64,000 bases of DNA from Pseudalkalibacillus hwajinpoensis (GTDB lineage Bacteria > Bacillota > Bacilli > Bacillales > Guptibacillaceae). This document shows, in pieces, positions 36,161 through 44,300 of this stretch. Each line of letters opens with the position of its first letter. Positions within the stretch are counted from its first letter, which is position 1. The notes beneath the pieces were generated by a model. It made no database searches. It saw nothing but the letters and a program-made list of their open reading frames with translations, and was not told the DNA's origin. The stretch covers positions 124,001 to 188,000 of the forward strand of contig NZ_CP156674.1 in assembly GCF_039851965.1 (NCBI RefSeq). Direction: 5' to 3'. The position numbers and the translations under genes are program-made.

Positions 36161-37074
36161 GAGCGTCTATTCGTTTTCTCTAAAGAAGATAAACTGGTAT
36201 AGAGGGATTGAATTACAGGAATCGAAATACTCTTCTTATCCGCTTCTTTAACAAAGTAACCACAAATCGATTCAATCTCAAGGTTTTTCCCACTAAGTCT
36301 ATCCTGAAGCATGCTTGTGTAATGAGTTTCGGCTATTTGAGCACTTTTGAAGATCTGATCTATCAATTCTTCCTGGAAAAAGTACCCTTTCAAATCAGAT
36401 ATATTCATCCCCTCTCTTAAAGCGACTTCAGCTAAATGTCGTAAATCTATTTGATCAAGGATCTGCCCTACTGTAACACCAGCATAAGCAGAAAGTGGGT
36501 TAAATGTAACATTCCATAACAGTTTCTTCCATTTAGCACGCATAATGTTTGATGATGTATGTGATTGAATGCTTGCCTCTCTAAACAAGTTTGTGAGTTC
36601 TTTAGCTTCATTCATTTTTGCAGGATCAATAGAGCCGATGGTTAATCGAGGATTGCCAAAAACCTCAATTCTTCCCGGTGCAGTTATTCTGGAAGTTAAG
36701 TAAACCGCGGCTGAAAAAATACGATTTATTCCAAAGTATTTCATGACTTTCTCTTCATTATCGACTCCATTTTGTAAAAGGAGTATCGGGGTTCCAGTGG
36801 ATATAGTGTAACTCAATTTTTCAGCCATATGACTCGTATCGTTTGATTTTACACTTATAATAACTAACTCCACATTTCTAAATCTGTCTAGTGAATTTGT
36901 AAACTCCTTATGAACAACAAATTCGTTTTCAGAATTACTAATTGTTAACCCTTTTTCTTGCATCGTACGTAAATTAGTCCCCCTGGATAGGAAAACAACT
37001 TCGTGACCTGCAAGAGCAAGGGTACCACCAATATACCCTCCTACAGCTCCAGTTCCAGCAATGCCAACTTTCAT
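36157..37074 (-). CDS. Ketopantoate reductase family (PanE/ApbA) protein
   Basis: A 305-residue NAD(P)-dependent reductase: N-terminal Rossmann motif VGIAGTGAVGGYIGG (residues 3-17), SVKSNDT near residue 75, LLLQNGVDNEE near residue 100, and a C-terminal helical domain with WKKLLWNVTFNPLSAYAGVTVG that carries the catalytic Lys. PanE makes D-pantoate for CoA synthesis, but here the gene is paired with a permease under a sigma-54 promoter, so a catabolic reductase acting on a different 2-oxo acid is more likely (inference). RBS AAAGGAGGAACG. Related Bacillus paralogues (YlbQ, YkpB) would be the comparison. Confidence 0.85.
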   Translation of the reverse strand: MKVGIAGTGAVGGYIGGTLALAGHEVVFLSRGTNLRTMQEKGLTISNSENEFVVHKEFTNSLDRFRNVELVIISVKSNDTSHMAEKLSYTISTGTPILLLQNGVDNEEKVMKYFGINRIFSAAVYLTSRITAPGRIEVFGNPRLTIGSIDPAKMNEAKELTNLFREASIQSHTSSNIMRAKWKKLLWNVTFNPLSAYAGVTVGQILDQIDLRHLAEVALREGMNISDLKGYFFQEELIDQIFKSAQIAETHYTSMLQDRLSGKNLEIESICGYFVKEADKKSISIPVIQSLYTSLSSLEKTNRRS

Positions 37075-37102
37075 AATTCGTTCCTCCTTTACCTATGTAT
37101 TA

Positions 37103-37118
37103 TGCAAGTTTAATGCCA
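37103..37118 (-). promoter_or_regulatory. Sigma-54 promoter of the reductase/permease operon
   Basis: TGGCATTAAACTTGCA on the minus strand has GG-N10-GC spacing and matches the promoter at 34623-34638 at 14 of 16 positions. It lies directly after the terminator of the activator gene and 29 nt before the reductase ATG. Confidence 0.8.
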
Positions 37119-37125
37119 AACAAAA

Positions 37126-37144
37126 AACTCGCCAGAGGCGAGTT
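37126..37144 (-). terminator. Terminator of the sigma-54 activator gene
   Basis: AACTCGCC (37126-37133) and GGCGAGTT (37137-37144) form a perfect 8-bp stem with a 3-nt loop, followed by TTTTTT on the minus strand. It isolates the sigma-54 promoter behind it from read-through. Confidence 0.9.
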
Positions 37145-37148
37145 GACG

Positions 37149-38798
37149 TTATATAGTTTCAATTTGATATTTCTTTAGCTTTCGGACGATCGTTGGCTGA
37201 CTTGATTTAAGGACTCTGGCAATTTCATAAGTGCTTTTATATTTTCCATATGCTTCTTCCAATAATTTGCGTTCCGTATGTTCTACTGCATCTTTAAGAC
37301 TCATTACCTGATGAGGTTTTTCTGTTTTTATTTTTATAGATTTATAATCCTCTGGAAGATGGTTAAGAGAAATTCTACTAGCAGACGAAGTCAAAGCGAT
37401 TCGTTCAATTAAATTAGTCATTTCTCTTACATTTCCCTTCCATTCCATTTCGTATAGTGAATTTTTTAAGTCATCTTGTAAAATTTTATCGAGGTTATAC
37501 TTCTTATTTGTTCTGTTTAAAAAGAACTGGATAAGTGGCAAAATATCATCTCTTCTATCTCTTAATGGGGGTATAGAGAGTGGGATGACGTTTAGTCGAT
37601 AATATAAATCCTCTCTAAATTCTTGTTTGGTTACCATCTGGAGTAGATTTCGATTAGTTGCGGCAATGATGCGAACATCGATTTTGGTTAGTTTCGTGGC
37701 ACCTACACGCTGGATTGTTCCATCTTGAATAACCTGGAGTAATTTCACCTGAGTATTCATTGGTAGTTCTCCAACTTCATCAAGAAAAAGTACCCCCTTA
37801 TCTGCCATTTCGAACATCCCTGGCTTTCCCTTTCTGCTTGCCCCTGTAAAAGCTCCTGCTTCATAACCAAACAGTTCCGATTCGATAAGTTCTTGTGGTA
37901 TCGCACCGCAATTGACTTTTACAAATTCCCCTTTTGTTGATCTGTTGCTCTTTGAATAGATAAATCGAGCTAGCACATCTTTTCCAACCCCAGTTTCACC
38001 AAGAATCAGAACGGTGGCGTCAAAGTTTGCAATTCTTTTCGCCGTTTCATAAAGATCTTTCATGAATTGACTTTCAATGATAATTCCTGAATCTGAATAG
38101 CCCTTAAGCATTTCAAGTTCTTTCTCGTATTCAGCATTTTTCTTCTGAACATTATTCAATTCAGAAAGAAGCTCATTTAACTCGGAAAGATCACGAATGT
38201 TTGTAATAACCTTTTCGATATCGCCTTTATTGTTAAATATCGGACTCCCCGTGATCAATGTTTCTTTCCCCGCAAAATTATCCTGCACCACGGAAACGGT
38301 CCGACGTTGTTTCAGAACTTTTCTAGTTACTGAATCCTTTAAAATCCCCCTATTCACAAGTCGATCAACGTTTTTACCAATATAATATTCTTTTGGAATA
38401 CCGGTTAGTCTTTCAATCGCTGCGTTGGTTTTAAGTGTTATTCCTTTGTTATCTGTAATATATATGCCGTCATAAGAATTGTCGATAATCGAATCCAATT
38501 CTCTATTGAGCTTTTCAAGATCTGTTACTTGTTTTTCAAGACGAGACAAATCAGTGTTTTCTTTTCCAATGTACAATGTGTCATGTTCATTATGTTCTGA
38601 AATGAACAATATTCGCTTTTCTTTGTAGCTTGTAATGATGAAGGTATCATGTTCTTCTATACTGTCAAAAACGTCATCAACTTCCTTCTTTTCAGCATCA
38701 CTAATAATAGAGTTAAAAGCCTCATTTACGGAGCTAATGATTCCTTTTCTTGCGATAAAAGCTGGAAAAGGCAATTGAGCTATAGAAGATAAATTCAA
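37149..38798 (-). CDS. PAS-containing sigma-54-dependent activator
   Basis: A 549-residue bacterial enhancer-binding protein. Order: an N-terminal sensory region (1-95), a PAS domain (about 98-208), a linker coiled coil, the AAA+ domain with Walker A GETGVGK (267-273), the sigma-54 contact loop GAFTGA (315-320) and Walker B FLDEVG (338-343), and a C-terminal Fis-type helix-turn-helix (YEIARVLKSSQPTIVRKLKKY). It activates RNA polymerase with sigma-54 (SigL) at the two adjacent -24/-12 promoters, in response to a signal sensed by the PAS region. I prefer the TTG at 38798, 6 nt after GAGGTG; the frame extends to 38879 but would overlap the upstream gene. Confidence 0.93.
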   Translation of the reverse strand: MNLSSIAQLPFPAFIARKGIISSVNEAFNSIISDAEKKEVDDVFDSIEEHDTFIITSYKEKRILFISEHNEHDTLYIGKENTDLSRLEKQVTDLEKLNRELDSIIDNSYDGIYITDNKGITLKTNAAIERLTGIPKEYYIGKNVDRLVNRGILKDSVTRKVLKQRRTVSVVQDNFAGKETLITGSPIFNNKGDIEKVITNIRDLSELNELLSELNNVQKKNAEYEKELEMLKGYSDSGIIIESQFMKDLYETAKRIANFDATVLILGETGVGKDVLARFIYSKSNRSTKGEFVKVNCGAIPQELIESELFGYEAGAFTGASRKGKPGMFEMADKGVLFLDEVGELPMNTQVKLLQVIQDGTIQRVGATKLTKIDVRIIAATNRNLLQMVTKQEFREDLYYRLNVIPLSIPPLRDRRDDILPLIQFFLNRTNKKYNLDKILQDDLKNSLYEMEWKGNVREMTNLIERIALTSSASRISLNHLPEDYKSIKIKTEKPHQVMSLKDAVEHTERKLLEEAYGKYKSTYEIARVLKSSQPTIVRKLKKYQIETI

Positions 38799-38844
38799 TG
38801 CGTTCACCTCGAGAGTAATGGTCACAGTTTTTGTATAATGAAAA

Positions 38845-40233
38845 TCAAATAGAGGTTGTCTGCTCCTTTTCAAGAGCAAATATTTTCCCTGGATTCATAA
38901 TCCCATTCGGGTCTAGTGTTTGCTTAAGGGCCATCATCACTTCTAAAGCAGGACCATGTTCTTTTTGTTGATACTGGACCTTACCTGTCCCAACTCCGTG
39001 TTCTCCAGTACATGTGCCTCCGCGTTCTAACGCATAATGAACAAGGTGCTGGTTCAATTTGGTTGCTCTATCCAGTTCCATAGGATCAGTAGGATCAATC
39101 ATCACAATCGCGTGATAATTACCGTCCCCTACATGACCAAGAAGTGCACCGTCTAACCCATAGGTTTCAATCGCTTTTCTGGCATCTGTTATCGCACCTG
39201 TGAGCTCTGAAATAGGGACACAAACATCGGTTACCATCATTTTCTTACCAGGTGATCCATGACTGAAGGAATATGCCAGATTATGACGGGCTTCCCATAG
39301 AAGGGCTCGTTTCTTCGTATCATGTTCAAAAATGAATTCCTCACATTCGTTATCTTCAGCTATGCTTTTCGCAAAAGTAACGTCCTGCTCGAGTCCTGCT
39401 TCGTTTCCATGAAATTCTACGAATAGGGTTGGTTTTTCAATATAATTCGTTTCATTTGTTTTATTTACCTGTTGAACTGAGCGTGCGTCAACAAGCTCGA
39501 TTCTTGCTACTGGTATTGCAGCATGCAAAATGTTTGTGACGGTTGATACGGCCTGTTCAATAGAAGGAAAAACGATTCGACCCGCAAGCGTTGCTTCTGG
39601 GATGCCATATACATTAAGTGTAAGCTCCGTAAATGTTCCGAGAGTGCCTTCTGATCCAACGAAAAGACCGTTAAGATGATAGCCAGAAGACGATTTGGCT
39701 GTTATGCTGCCGGTGTGAATTACGCGACCATCAGCTAGAACAACTTCCATATCACGTACCTGATCACGCATCACACCATAGCGTACTGATGTTGTTCCAC
39801 TTGCGTTGGTCGAGGCCATACCACCAAGTGTTGCATCAGCCCCAGGATCAACGGTAAAGAACAAACCATGTTTCTTAAGCTCCTTATTTAATTGAGACCT
39901 GGTCACCCCTGGTTGAACTCTGACAAGAAAATCTTCAGGACGAACCTCAAGAACCTTGTTCATTAATTGAAAATCAATTGAAATCCCTCCCTGATAGGGA
40001 ATGACGTGACCTTCAAGACTTGAGCCAAGCCCAAATGGAACAATGGGAACAAAGTTGGCATTTGCCATTTTTAAGATCTTACTCACTTCTTCGGTTGTTT
40101 TTGGAAAAACAACTACATCGGGGTTATGAGGGGTATGGTAGGACTCATCTTTACTGTGCTGCTCTAGAATAGTCGCATTGACACTAATTTGATCATCTTC
40201 TAGGAAAGTGGACAGCAAGGAAACGATCTTCAT
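38845..40233 (-). CDS. FAD-linked 2-hydroxy acid oxidase (GlcD/D-lactate dehydrogenase type)
   Basis: A 462-residue FAD-binding PCMH oxidase. FAD loop VPFGLGSSLEGHVIP lies near residue 60, then DPGADATLGGMASTNASGT, GSEGTLGTFTELTL and the C-terminal GHVGDGNYHAI and GGTCTGEHGVGTGK. It is of the single-subunit D-lactate dehydrogenase (cytochrome) or glycolate oxidase D type. There is no Fe-S partner beside it. The ATG at 40233 has GGAGG 8 nt upstream; the open frame to 40290 lacks a ribosome site. It sits 46 nt before the activator gene and probably shares its transcript. Confidence 0.9.
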   Translation of the reverse strand: MKIVSLLSTFLEDDQISVNATILEQHSKDESYHTPHNPDVVVFPKTTEEVSKILKMANANFVPIVPFGLGSSLEGHVIPYQGGISIDFQLMNKVLEVRPEDFLVRVQPGVTRSQLNKELKKHGLFFTVDPGADATLGGMASTNASGTTSVRYGVMRDQVRDMEVVLADGRVIHTGSITAKSSSGYHLNGLFVGSEGTLGTFTELTLNVYGIPEATLAGRIVFPSIEQAVSTVTNILHAAIPVARIELVDARSVQQVNKTNETNYIEKPTLFVEFHGNEAGLEQDVTFAKSIAEDNECEEFIFEHDTKKRALLWEARHNLAYSFSHGSPGKKMMVTDVCVPISELTGAITDARKAIETYGLDGALLGHVGDGNYHAIVMIDPTDPMELDRATKLNQHLVHYALERGGTCTGEHGVGTGKVQYQQKEHGPALEVMMALKQTLDPNGIMNPGKIFALEKEQTTSI

Positions 40234-40288
40234 ATGAATTTCCTCCATTCGTATGTAAAATTGGCATTTTTCTGATAACGCTTCCATC

Positions 40289-40318
40289 ACTCTATCACTA
40301 ATTTATAAAATTCGTCAA
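40289..40318 (-). promoter_or_regulatory. Sigma-A promoter of the oxidase/activator operon
   Basis: TTGACG (40318-40313) and TAGAGT (40294-40289) on the minus strand are 18 nt apart, in the short gap after the flotillin terminator. Confidence 0.5.
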
Positions 40319-40332
40319 TTTTGTGGAAGAAA

Positions 40333-40356
40333 AAAGCCTGGCGATTGCCAGGCTTT
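40333..40356 (-). terminator. Terminator of the flotillin gene
   Basis: AAAGCCTGGC (40333-40342) and GCCAGGCTTT (40347-40356) form a perfect 10-bp stem with a 4-nt loop followed by TTTTTT on the minus strand. Confidence 0.92.
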
Positions 40357-40364
40357 AATTACAG

Positions 40365-41933
40365 CTATTCTTTTTCATCCTCATTTGTCTCGCCATTTAC
40401 GGTCTCAGTTTCTTCGATCTCTTCTTCATAAGCTGAAGCCACTTCACTTTCATAGCGATTGTTTTCTGATACAGGTTGGGATGACTCTTCCTCTGTTTCA
40501 GAATCTTTTTCTTTACCGGAGAAGTTGGTATAGCTCCCCCTCGATACGAAGCTCTCAAGCATTGCTTTTAAATCCATTCCTGTTGATTCTTTAAGGCTTG
40601 CTTGAAGACCTGTCATCGTTTTCGTCACGTTGTCCGTAATCTTAGCAGAACCGTTACTGTTACTACCACCCATATCGATCACTTTCATCTCTGAAATTTG
40701 CGAGAGCGGCTGTGCAATTTCGTGTGCATACTTCGGTAGCATTTCAACAATCATTTCAATAATTGCTGCCTCACCGTATTTCTCCATTGCCTTAGCCATT
40801 AATTCTTTTGCCTCTGCTTCTGCACGTCCACGTTCACGAATCACTTCAGCTTCAGCAAGCCCTTTCTGCTTATTAATTTCAGCTTTTGTCTGGCCATCAA
40901 TGCGATCTCGTTCAGCCTCGGCTTCAGCTTTTGCTCGGATATCGTATGCATTTGCATCAGCCTGCGTTTTTCTGCGCTTCTGTTCTTCTTGTTCTAACTC
41001 GACCTGCCGTTGTCGTTCGATGAATTGAACTTGCATCTCTTCTTCTTTTACTTTCTGATTCAGCGTTGCTTGCTCCAAATTATAAGACTGTTCAGAACGA
41101 GCACGTCCTCGCTCAATTTCAGCTTTGTATTCTGCAGCCTTCACATCCTTGTCTTTTTGTGAGCGAGCAATTTCAATTTGGCGTCTAATTTCGTCTTCTT
41201 CTGCTTCCTGGTCCGTTTTCGCCTTATGCATGCGTGTTTCACGTCTTGCATTCGCCTCAGCAATGTCGGCATCTTTTCTTGCTTCAGCGATTCTAGGTCG
41301 GCCAAGAGCTTCAAGATAGCCGTTCTCTTCATCATCATCTTTCAGTTCTTTTAATGCAAAGGAAGTGATTTCAAAACCAAGATTTTTTAAGTCTTCTTCT
41401 GCAATGTTCTTTACTTTTTTGTTAACCGAATTAAAATCTTTGTAGATTTCATCGACCGTAAGTGAAGAAATAATTGCGCGAAGGTGGCCCTCGAGTACTT
41501 CTCTTAGTTCGCGTTCTTTCTCTTTCTGAGGCTTTCCAAGAAATTTCTCAGCATAGTTTGCAACAATTTCAAGCTTACTACCAATACTGATTTCAGCAAC
41601 ACTTGTTGCTCTAATTGGAACACCTTCTGAGGTGTAGGCTTTTGGTGAGGCAATTTCTAATTGAAAAGAAGTTAAATCGATTGGTGTGCTCGTTTGGAAC
41701 ATCTTCAATCGAATACCGCCGCCTCGGACGATTTTCATGCTCCTGCCGTTATCATCTACGAAAATGCGGTTGTCTTTTTCGGCATCGCCGAGTTTTGGAC
41801 CGGTAATAATGAGGGCCTGATTCGAGCTTGCTGTCTTGTATCGTTTTTTGAAAATGAAAAAGCCAATACCTCCAACAACCAATAAGAAAAATAAAACAAT
41901 GCCAGATACAATTAATCCGATAAATTCCATCAT
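40365..41933 (-). CDS. floT: Flotillin FloT (YuaG-like)
   Basis: A 522-residue flotillin. One N-terminal membrane segment (about 5-29) is followed by the SPFH/PHB domain (about 30-200), a long charged coiled-coil region rich in Ala/Glu/Lys/Arg heptads (about 210-390, with repeated AEAE motifs) and an acidic C-terminal tail ending in ETNEDEKE. Flotillins scaffold membrane microdomains (lipid-raft-like patches) and affect signalling, secretion and membrane fluidity. The usual NfeD-type partner (YuaF) is not adjacent. RBS AGAGGATGATG. Monocistronic with its own terminator. Confidence 0.94.
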   Translation of the reverse strand: MMEFIGLIVSGIVLFFLLVVGGIGFFIFKKRYKTASSNQALIITGPKLGDAEKDNRIFVDDNGRSMKIVRGGGIRLKMFQTSTPIDLTSFQLEIASPKAYTSEGVPIRATSVAEISIGSKLEIVANYAEKFLGKPQKEKERELREVLEGHLRAIISSLTVDEIYKDFNSVNKKVKNIAEEDLKNLGFEITSFALKELKDDDEENGYLEALGRPRIAEARKDADIAEANARRETRMHKAKTDQEAEEDEIRRQIEIARSQKDKDVKAAEYKAEIERGRARSEQSYNLEQATLNQKVKEEEMQVQFIERQRQVELEQEEQKRRKTQADANAYDIRAKAEAEAERDRIDGQTKAEINKQKGLAEAEVIRERGRAEAEAKELMAKAMEKYGEAAIIEMIVEMLPKYAHEIAQPLSQISEMKVIDMGGSNSNGSAKITDNVTKTMTGLQASLKESTGMDLKAMLESFVSRGSYTNFSGKEKDSETEEESSQPVSENNRYESEVASAYEEEIEETETVNGETNEDEKE

Positions 41934-42050
41934 ATCAAAATCATCATCCTCTTTGTTTTGAAATATTACTATGTAATTTTCTTCCTCTAGTAATACGAGT
42001 GAGAAGATTGGAAGTTTCAGAATTTATCAAATTAACCAGGAAAATGTAAA

Positions 42051-42077
42051 AAACGAACCTGCCGTGCAGGTCCGTTT
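42051..42077 (-). terminator. Terminator of the acyl-CoA dehydrogenase/MaoC operon
   Basis: AAACGAACCTGC (42051-42062) pairs with GCAGGTCCGTTT (42066-42077), one mismatch, 3-nt loop, followed by TTTTTT on the minus strand. Confidence 0.88.
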
Positions 42078-42087
42078 ACGGATAGAA

Positions 42088-42489
42088 CTATTCAAATCGC
42101 TTTAATACCGCTTCCCCATTAAGAACCGTTTCATATTTTTGATTAATCACCTGAACAGCGAATGTGTAGCGGTCGTGTTGAATTGATATAAGCGAGGCCT
42201 GAATTGTAATCACATCATTCAAGAAAACCATCCCTTTAAATGAAACTGAAAAGTCTTCAAGAAAAACTTCTTCATAAAATGGGGTGAATAATTTAGAAAG
42301 ATGTCCCATTGTCCACATTCCATGAGCAATGATCCCGGGTAAACCGGCTTTCGTGGCTTCCTTATCAATAGTATGGATGGGATTAAAATCACCAGAAGCA
42401 CCTGCATATTTAATTAAATCAAGTCGTGATACGGGAGGAAGTGTTCCCTCAAGGGGAGTACCGATCGTAAAGTCACTCACTGTAATCAT
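42088..42489 (-). CDS. MaoC-family (R)-hydratase, small subunit
   Basis: A 133-residue hotdog-fold MaoC dehydratase. The hydratase motif GDFNPIHTIDKEATKAG with the catalytic Asp/His lies near residues 35-50, and GIIAHGMWTMG follows. It is expected to hydrate an enoyl-CoA to the (R)-3-hydroxy form. It overlaps the stop of the companion gene as ATGA. Two separate MaoC-type genes next to an acyl-CoA dehydrogenase resemble the heteromeric hydratases found in steroid and branched-acid degradation; the substrate here is unknown. Confidence 0.87.
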   Translation of the reverse strand: MITVSDFTIGTPLEGTLPPVSRLDLIKYAGASGDFNPIHTIDKEATKAGLPGIIAHGMWTMGHLSKLFTPFYEEVFLEDFSVSFKGMVFLNDVITIQASLISIQHDRYTFAVQVINQKYETVLNGEAVLKRFE

Positions 42490-42935
42490 GAGGTCATTCC
42501 CTTTCTAACCGCTTCCGTTATGATCACTACCTGTTCCTCAGTGAATATCAGGTTACCATCAGTGCCTTCACCAAATCGTTTAATAACGAGAAAACCAAGT
42601 AATCCACTTTTCCCTTTTCGTTCGTAATAATTTTCTAGAGACGAAGAACAAATAACGGTTTCGCCTACAAAAAGAGGTCGTTGATAATGAAAGGTTTGTT
42701 TCCCATGAATTAAACCCACATTTGGAAGGTCAAAGCCTTCGATCGTTCCATAGTCGAACACTCTTGGGTAGGTTGGTGGTGCAAGATTTGTGCCATAACG
42801 AGACTGTTTCCCCCTGCTCTCATCCGTGTAAATCGGTGCGGGATCACCTATCGATATTGAAAACGCTCTCACAGAACCGCGTTCCACATTGTTTTTCACT
42901 GGTGTTGACTGTTTTCCGATTAGGTTTTCAAACAT
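42486..42935 (-). CDS. MaoC-like N-terminal (FAS1-type) dehydratase domain protein
   Basis: A 149-residue hotdog-fold protein of the FAS1 dehydratase N-terminal type: VERGSVRAFSISIGDPAPIYTDES near the start, then APPTYPRVFDYG. It lacks the Asp/His hydratase motif, so it is the likely non-catalytic, substrate-shaping partner of the MaoC protein made from the overlapping next gene. It is 15 nt after the acyl-CoA dehydrogenase gene, and RBS GGAGG precedes the ATG. Confidence 0.83.
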   Translation of the reverse strand: MFENLIGKQSTPVKNNVERGSVRAFSISIGDPAPIYTDESRGKQSRYGTNLAPPTYPRVFDYGTIEGFDLPNVGLIHGKQTFHYQRPLFVGETVICSSSLENYYERKGKSGLLGFLVIKRFGEGTDGNLIFTEEQVVIITEAVRKGMTS

Positions 42936-42950
42936 ATAGAACCTCCGTTC

Positions 42951-44129
42951 TTAAGCGTATTGACCAACTTTCACATGGCCTTTTAAGAGATTGCGTGCAA
43001 TAATGAGACGCTGAATTTCGTCAGTTCCGTCATAAATTCTCCACAGTCTTGCTTCGCGGTACCAGCGTTCGATCGGAAGTTCTCTTGTGTAGCCCATACC
43101 GCCATGAATTTGAAGTACGCGGTCTACCACTCGATTGCCCATATTCGATCCATAGAGCTTTGCCATTGAGGCCAGGTGACGGTTGTCTTTTCCTTCATCA
43201 AGCGTGTAGGCAGCATTTAAAACGAGCCATTTTGCCGCTTCAATTTCAACAGCAGAATCTGCAATTTGCCATTGAATGGCCTGACGCTCAGCAATTGGCT
43301 TTCCGAACGTTTCACGTTCATTGGCATAGTCTATGGCCATTTTTAAGAGACGTTCTCCTGCACCAACAGCGGTTGCGCCTACGATCCAACGTGCAAACCC
43401 AATCCATTCAAGTCCAAGGTTGTAGCCACCGTTAACTTCTCCAAGGATATTTTCATGTGGCACGCGTACATCGTCAAACACTAATCCTGCAGGACCCCAT
43501 TCACCCATTGTGTGGATGTACTCTGATTTCCAGCCCATATCCCGGTCAACGATAAAACAGGTTACTCCGTCTCTTCCTGTGGTTGCGTGTTTTTCCTTAT
43601 CCGTAATGGCGATTACCATAACGAAATCAGCCTCGTTCCCACCAGTAATAAATGTTTTTTCACCGTTCAGAACCCATTCATCGCCATCGCGCAAAGCCGT
43701 CATTTTAATGTTACGTGTATCAGACCCTGCACCTGGCTCTGTCATCGCAAAACAGGATTTCTTTTCGCCGTTAATTGTTGGAATCAAATATTTTTCTTTT
43801 TGTTGTTCGTTACCATAATAAAGAATATTATCTGCGGACCCACCGAAACGGAATGGCACGAATGTTTTCGATACTTCCATCATCACAATCGCGAGCATCA
43901 TTTGACCGAGATCTGCTCCGCCGTATTCTTCTGGCGTGTTAATTCCCCAGAATCCTGCTTTTTTCGCCTTTTCTTGGAGCTCTGTCATTTTTTCGGCAGA
44001 TATACCCGGTTTTCCTTCACGCTCGTTGCGAAGCACATCATTTTCTAATGGCATTAACTCATTCTCTACGAATTTGCGAATTGTTTTCTGCACCATAATC
44101 TGTTCATCAGTTAAACGTAAATCCATCAT
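42951..44129 (-). CDS. Acyl-CoA dehydrogenase
   Basis: A 392-residue acyl-CoA dehydrogenase. It has CFAMTEPGAGSDTRN, GEKTFITGGNEADFV, a GRDGVTCFIVDRDMGW insertion, ERQAIQWQIADSAVEIEAAK and the C-terminal LQIHGGMGYTRELPIERWYRE with IYDGTDEIQRL. This third dehydrogenase of the window differs from the two of the TRAP operon and belongs to its own three-gene unit with the MaoC pair. It is first in that operon, with GGGAGAG before its ATG and a palindrome typical of TetR-type repressors about 50 nt upstream. Confidence 0.95.
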   Translation of the reverse strand: MMDLRLTDEQIMVQKTIRKFVENELMPLENDVLRNEREGKPGISAEKMTELQEKAKKAGFWGINTPEEYGGADLGQMMLAIVMMEVSKTFVPFRFGGSADNILYYGNEQQKEKYLIPTINGEKKSCFAMTEPGAGSDTRNIKMTALRDGDEWVLNGEKTFITGGNEADFVMVIAITDKEKHATTGRDGVTCFIVDRDMGWKSEYIHTMGEWGPAGLVFDDVRVPHENILGEVNGGYNLGLEWIGFARWIVGATAVGAGERLLKMAIDYANERETFGKPIAERQAIQWQIADSAVEIEAAKWLVLNAAYTLDEGKDNRHLASMAKLYGSNMGNRVVDRVLQIHGGMGYTRELPIERWYREARLWRIYDGTDEIQRLIIARNLLKGHVKVGQYA

Positions 44130-44176
44130 TCATCTCTCCCTAAGACCTATTTTACAATCAAATTGTATTTGAAACT

Positions 44177-44192
44177 TACTGACCGGTTAGTA
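44177..44192. promoter_or_regulatory. TetR-type operator candidate
   Basis: TACTGACCGGTTAGTA is a 16-bp near-perfect palindrome (one mismatched pair) upstream of the acyl-CoA dehydrogenase gene. Such sites are typical of TetR/FadR-family repressors of fatty-acid genes. No TetR gene lies in the window. Confidence 0.55.
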
Positions 44193-44254
44193 TCTTATTT
44201 CGACACGTTCAGCATACATCCTTCTTATTAGGAGAGATTGTTTTAAATTAAGTG

Positions 44255-44292
44255 TGGGGGTGGGGTCAGACACGTGTCTGACCCCACCCCCA
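44255..44292. repeat. 38-bp perfect palindrome (GGGGTCAGACAC type)
   Basis: TGGGGGTGGGGTCAGACA at 44255-44272 is followed directly by its exact reverse complement, giving CACGTG at the centre and no loop. It lies after the CAP-lipoprotein stop. It can form a very stable hairpin and may act as a terminator, although no T run follows on the minus strand. Elements containing GGGGTCAGACAC and its complement recur in Bacillota genomes as dispersed repeats, to my knowledge. Confidence 0.7.
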
Positions 44293-44300
44293 TCATCTTA

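Noticed and set aside
40233..40290. Sigma-54 promoter from TTGGCATTTTTCTGA near 40271
   Set aside because: It is on the wrong strand for the oxidase gene and lacks the GC element at the required spacing.
41141..41338. Additional ORFs opposite or inside floT and the other large genes
   Set aside because: They are antisense or out-of-frame shadows of long, well-supported genes without ribosome sites.
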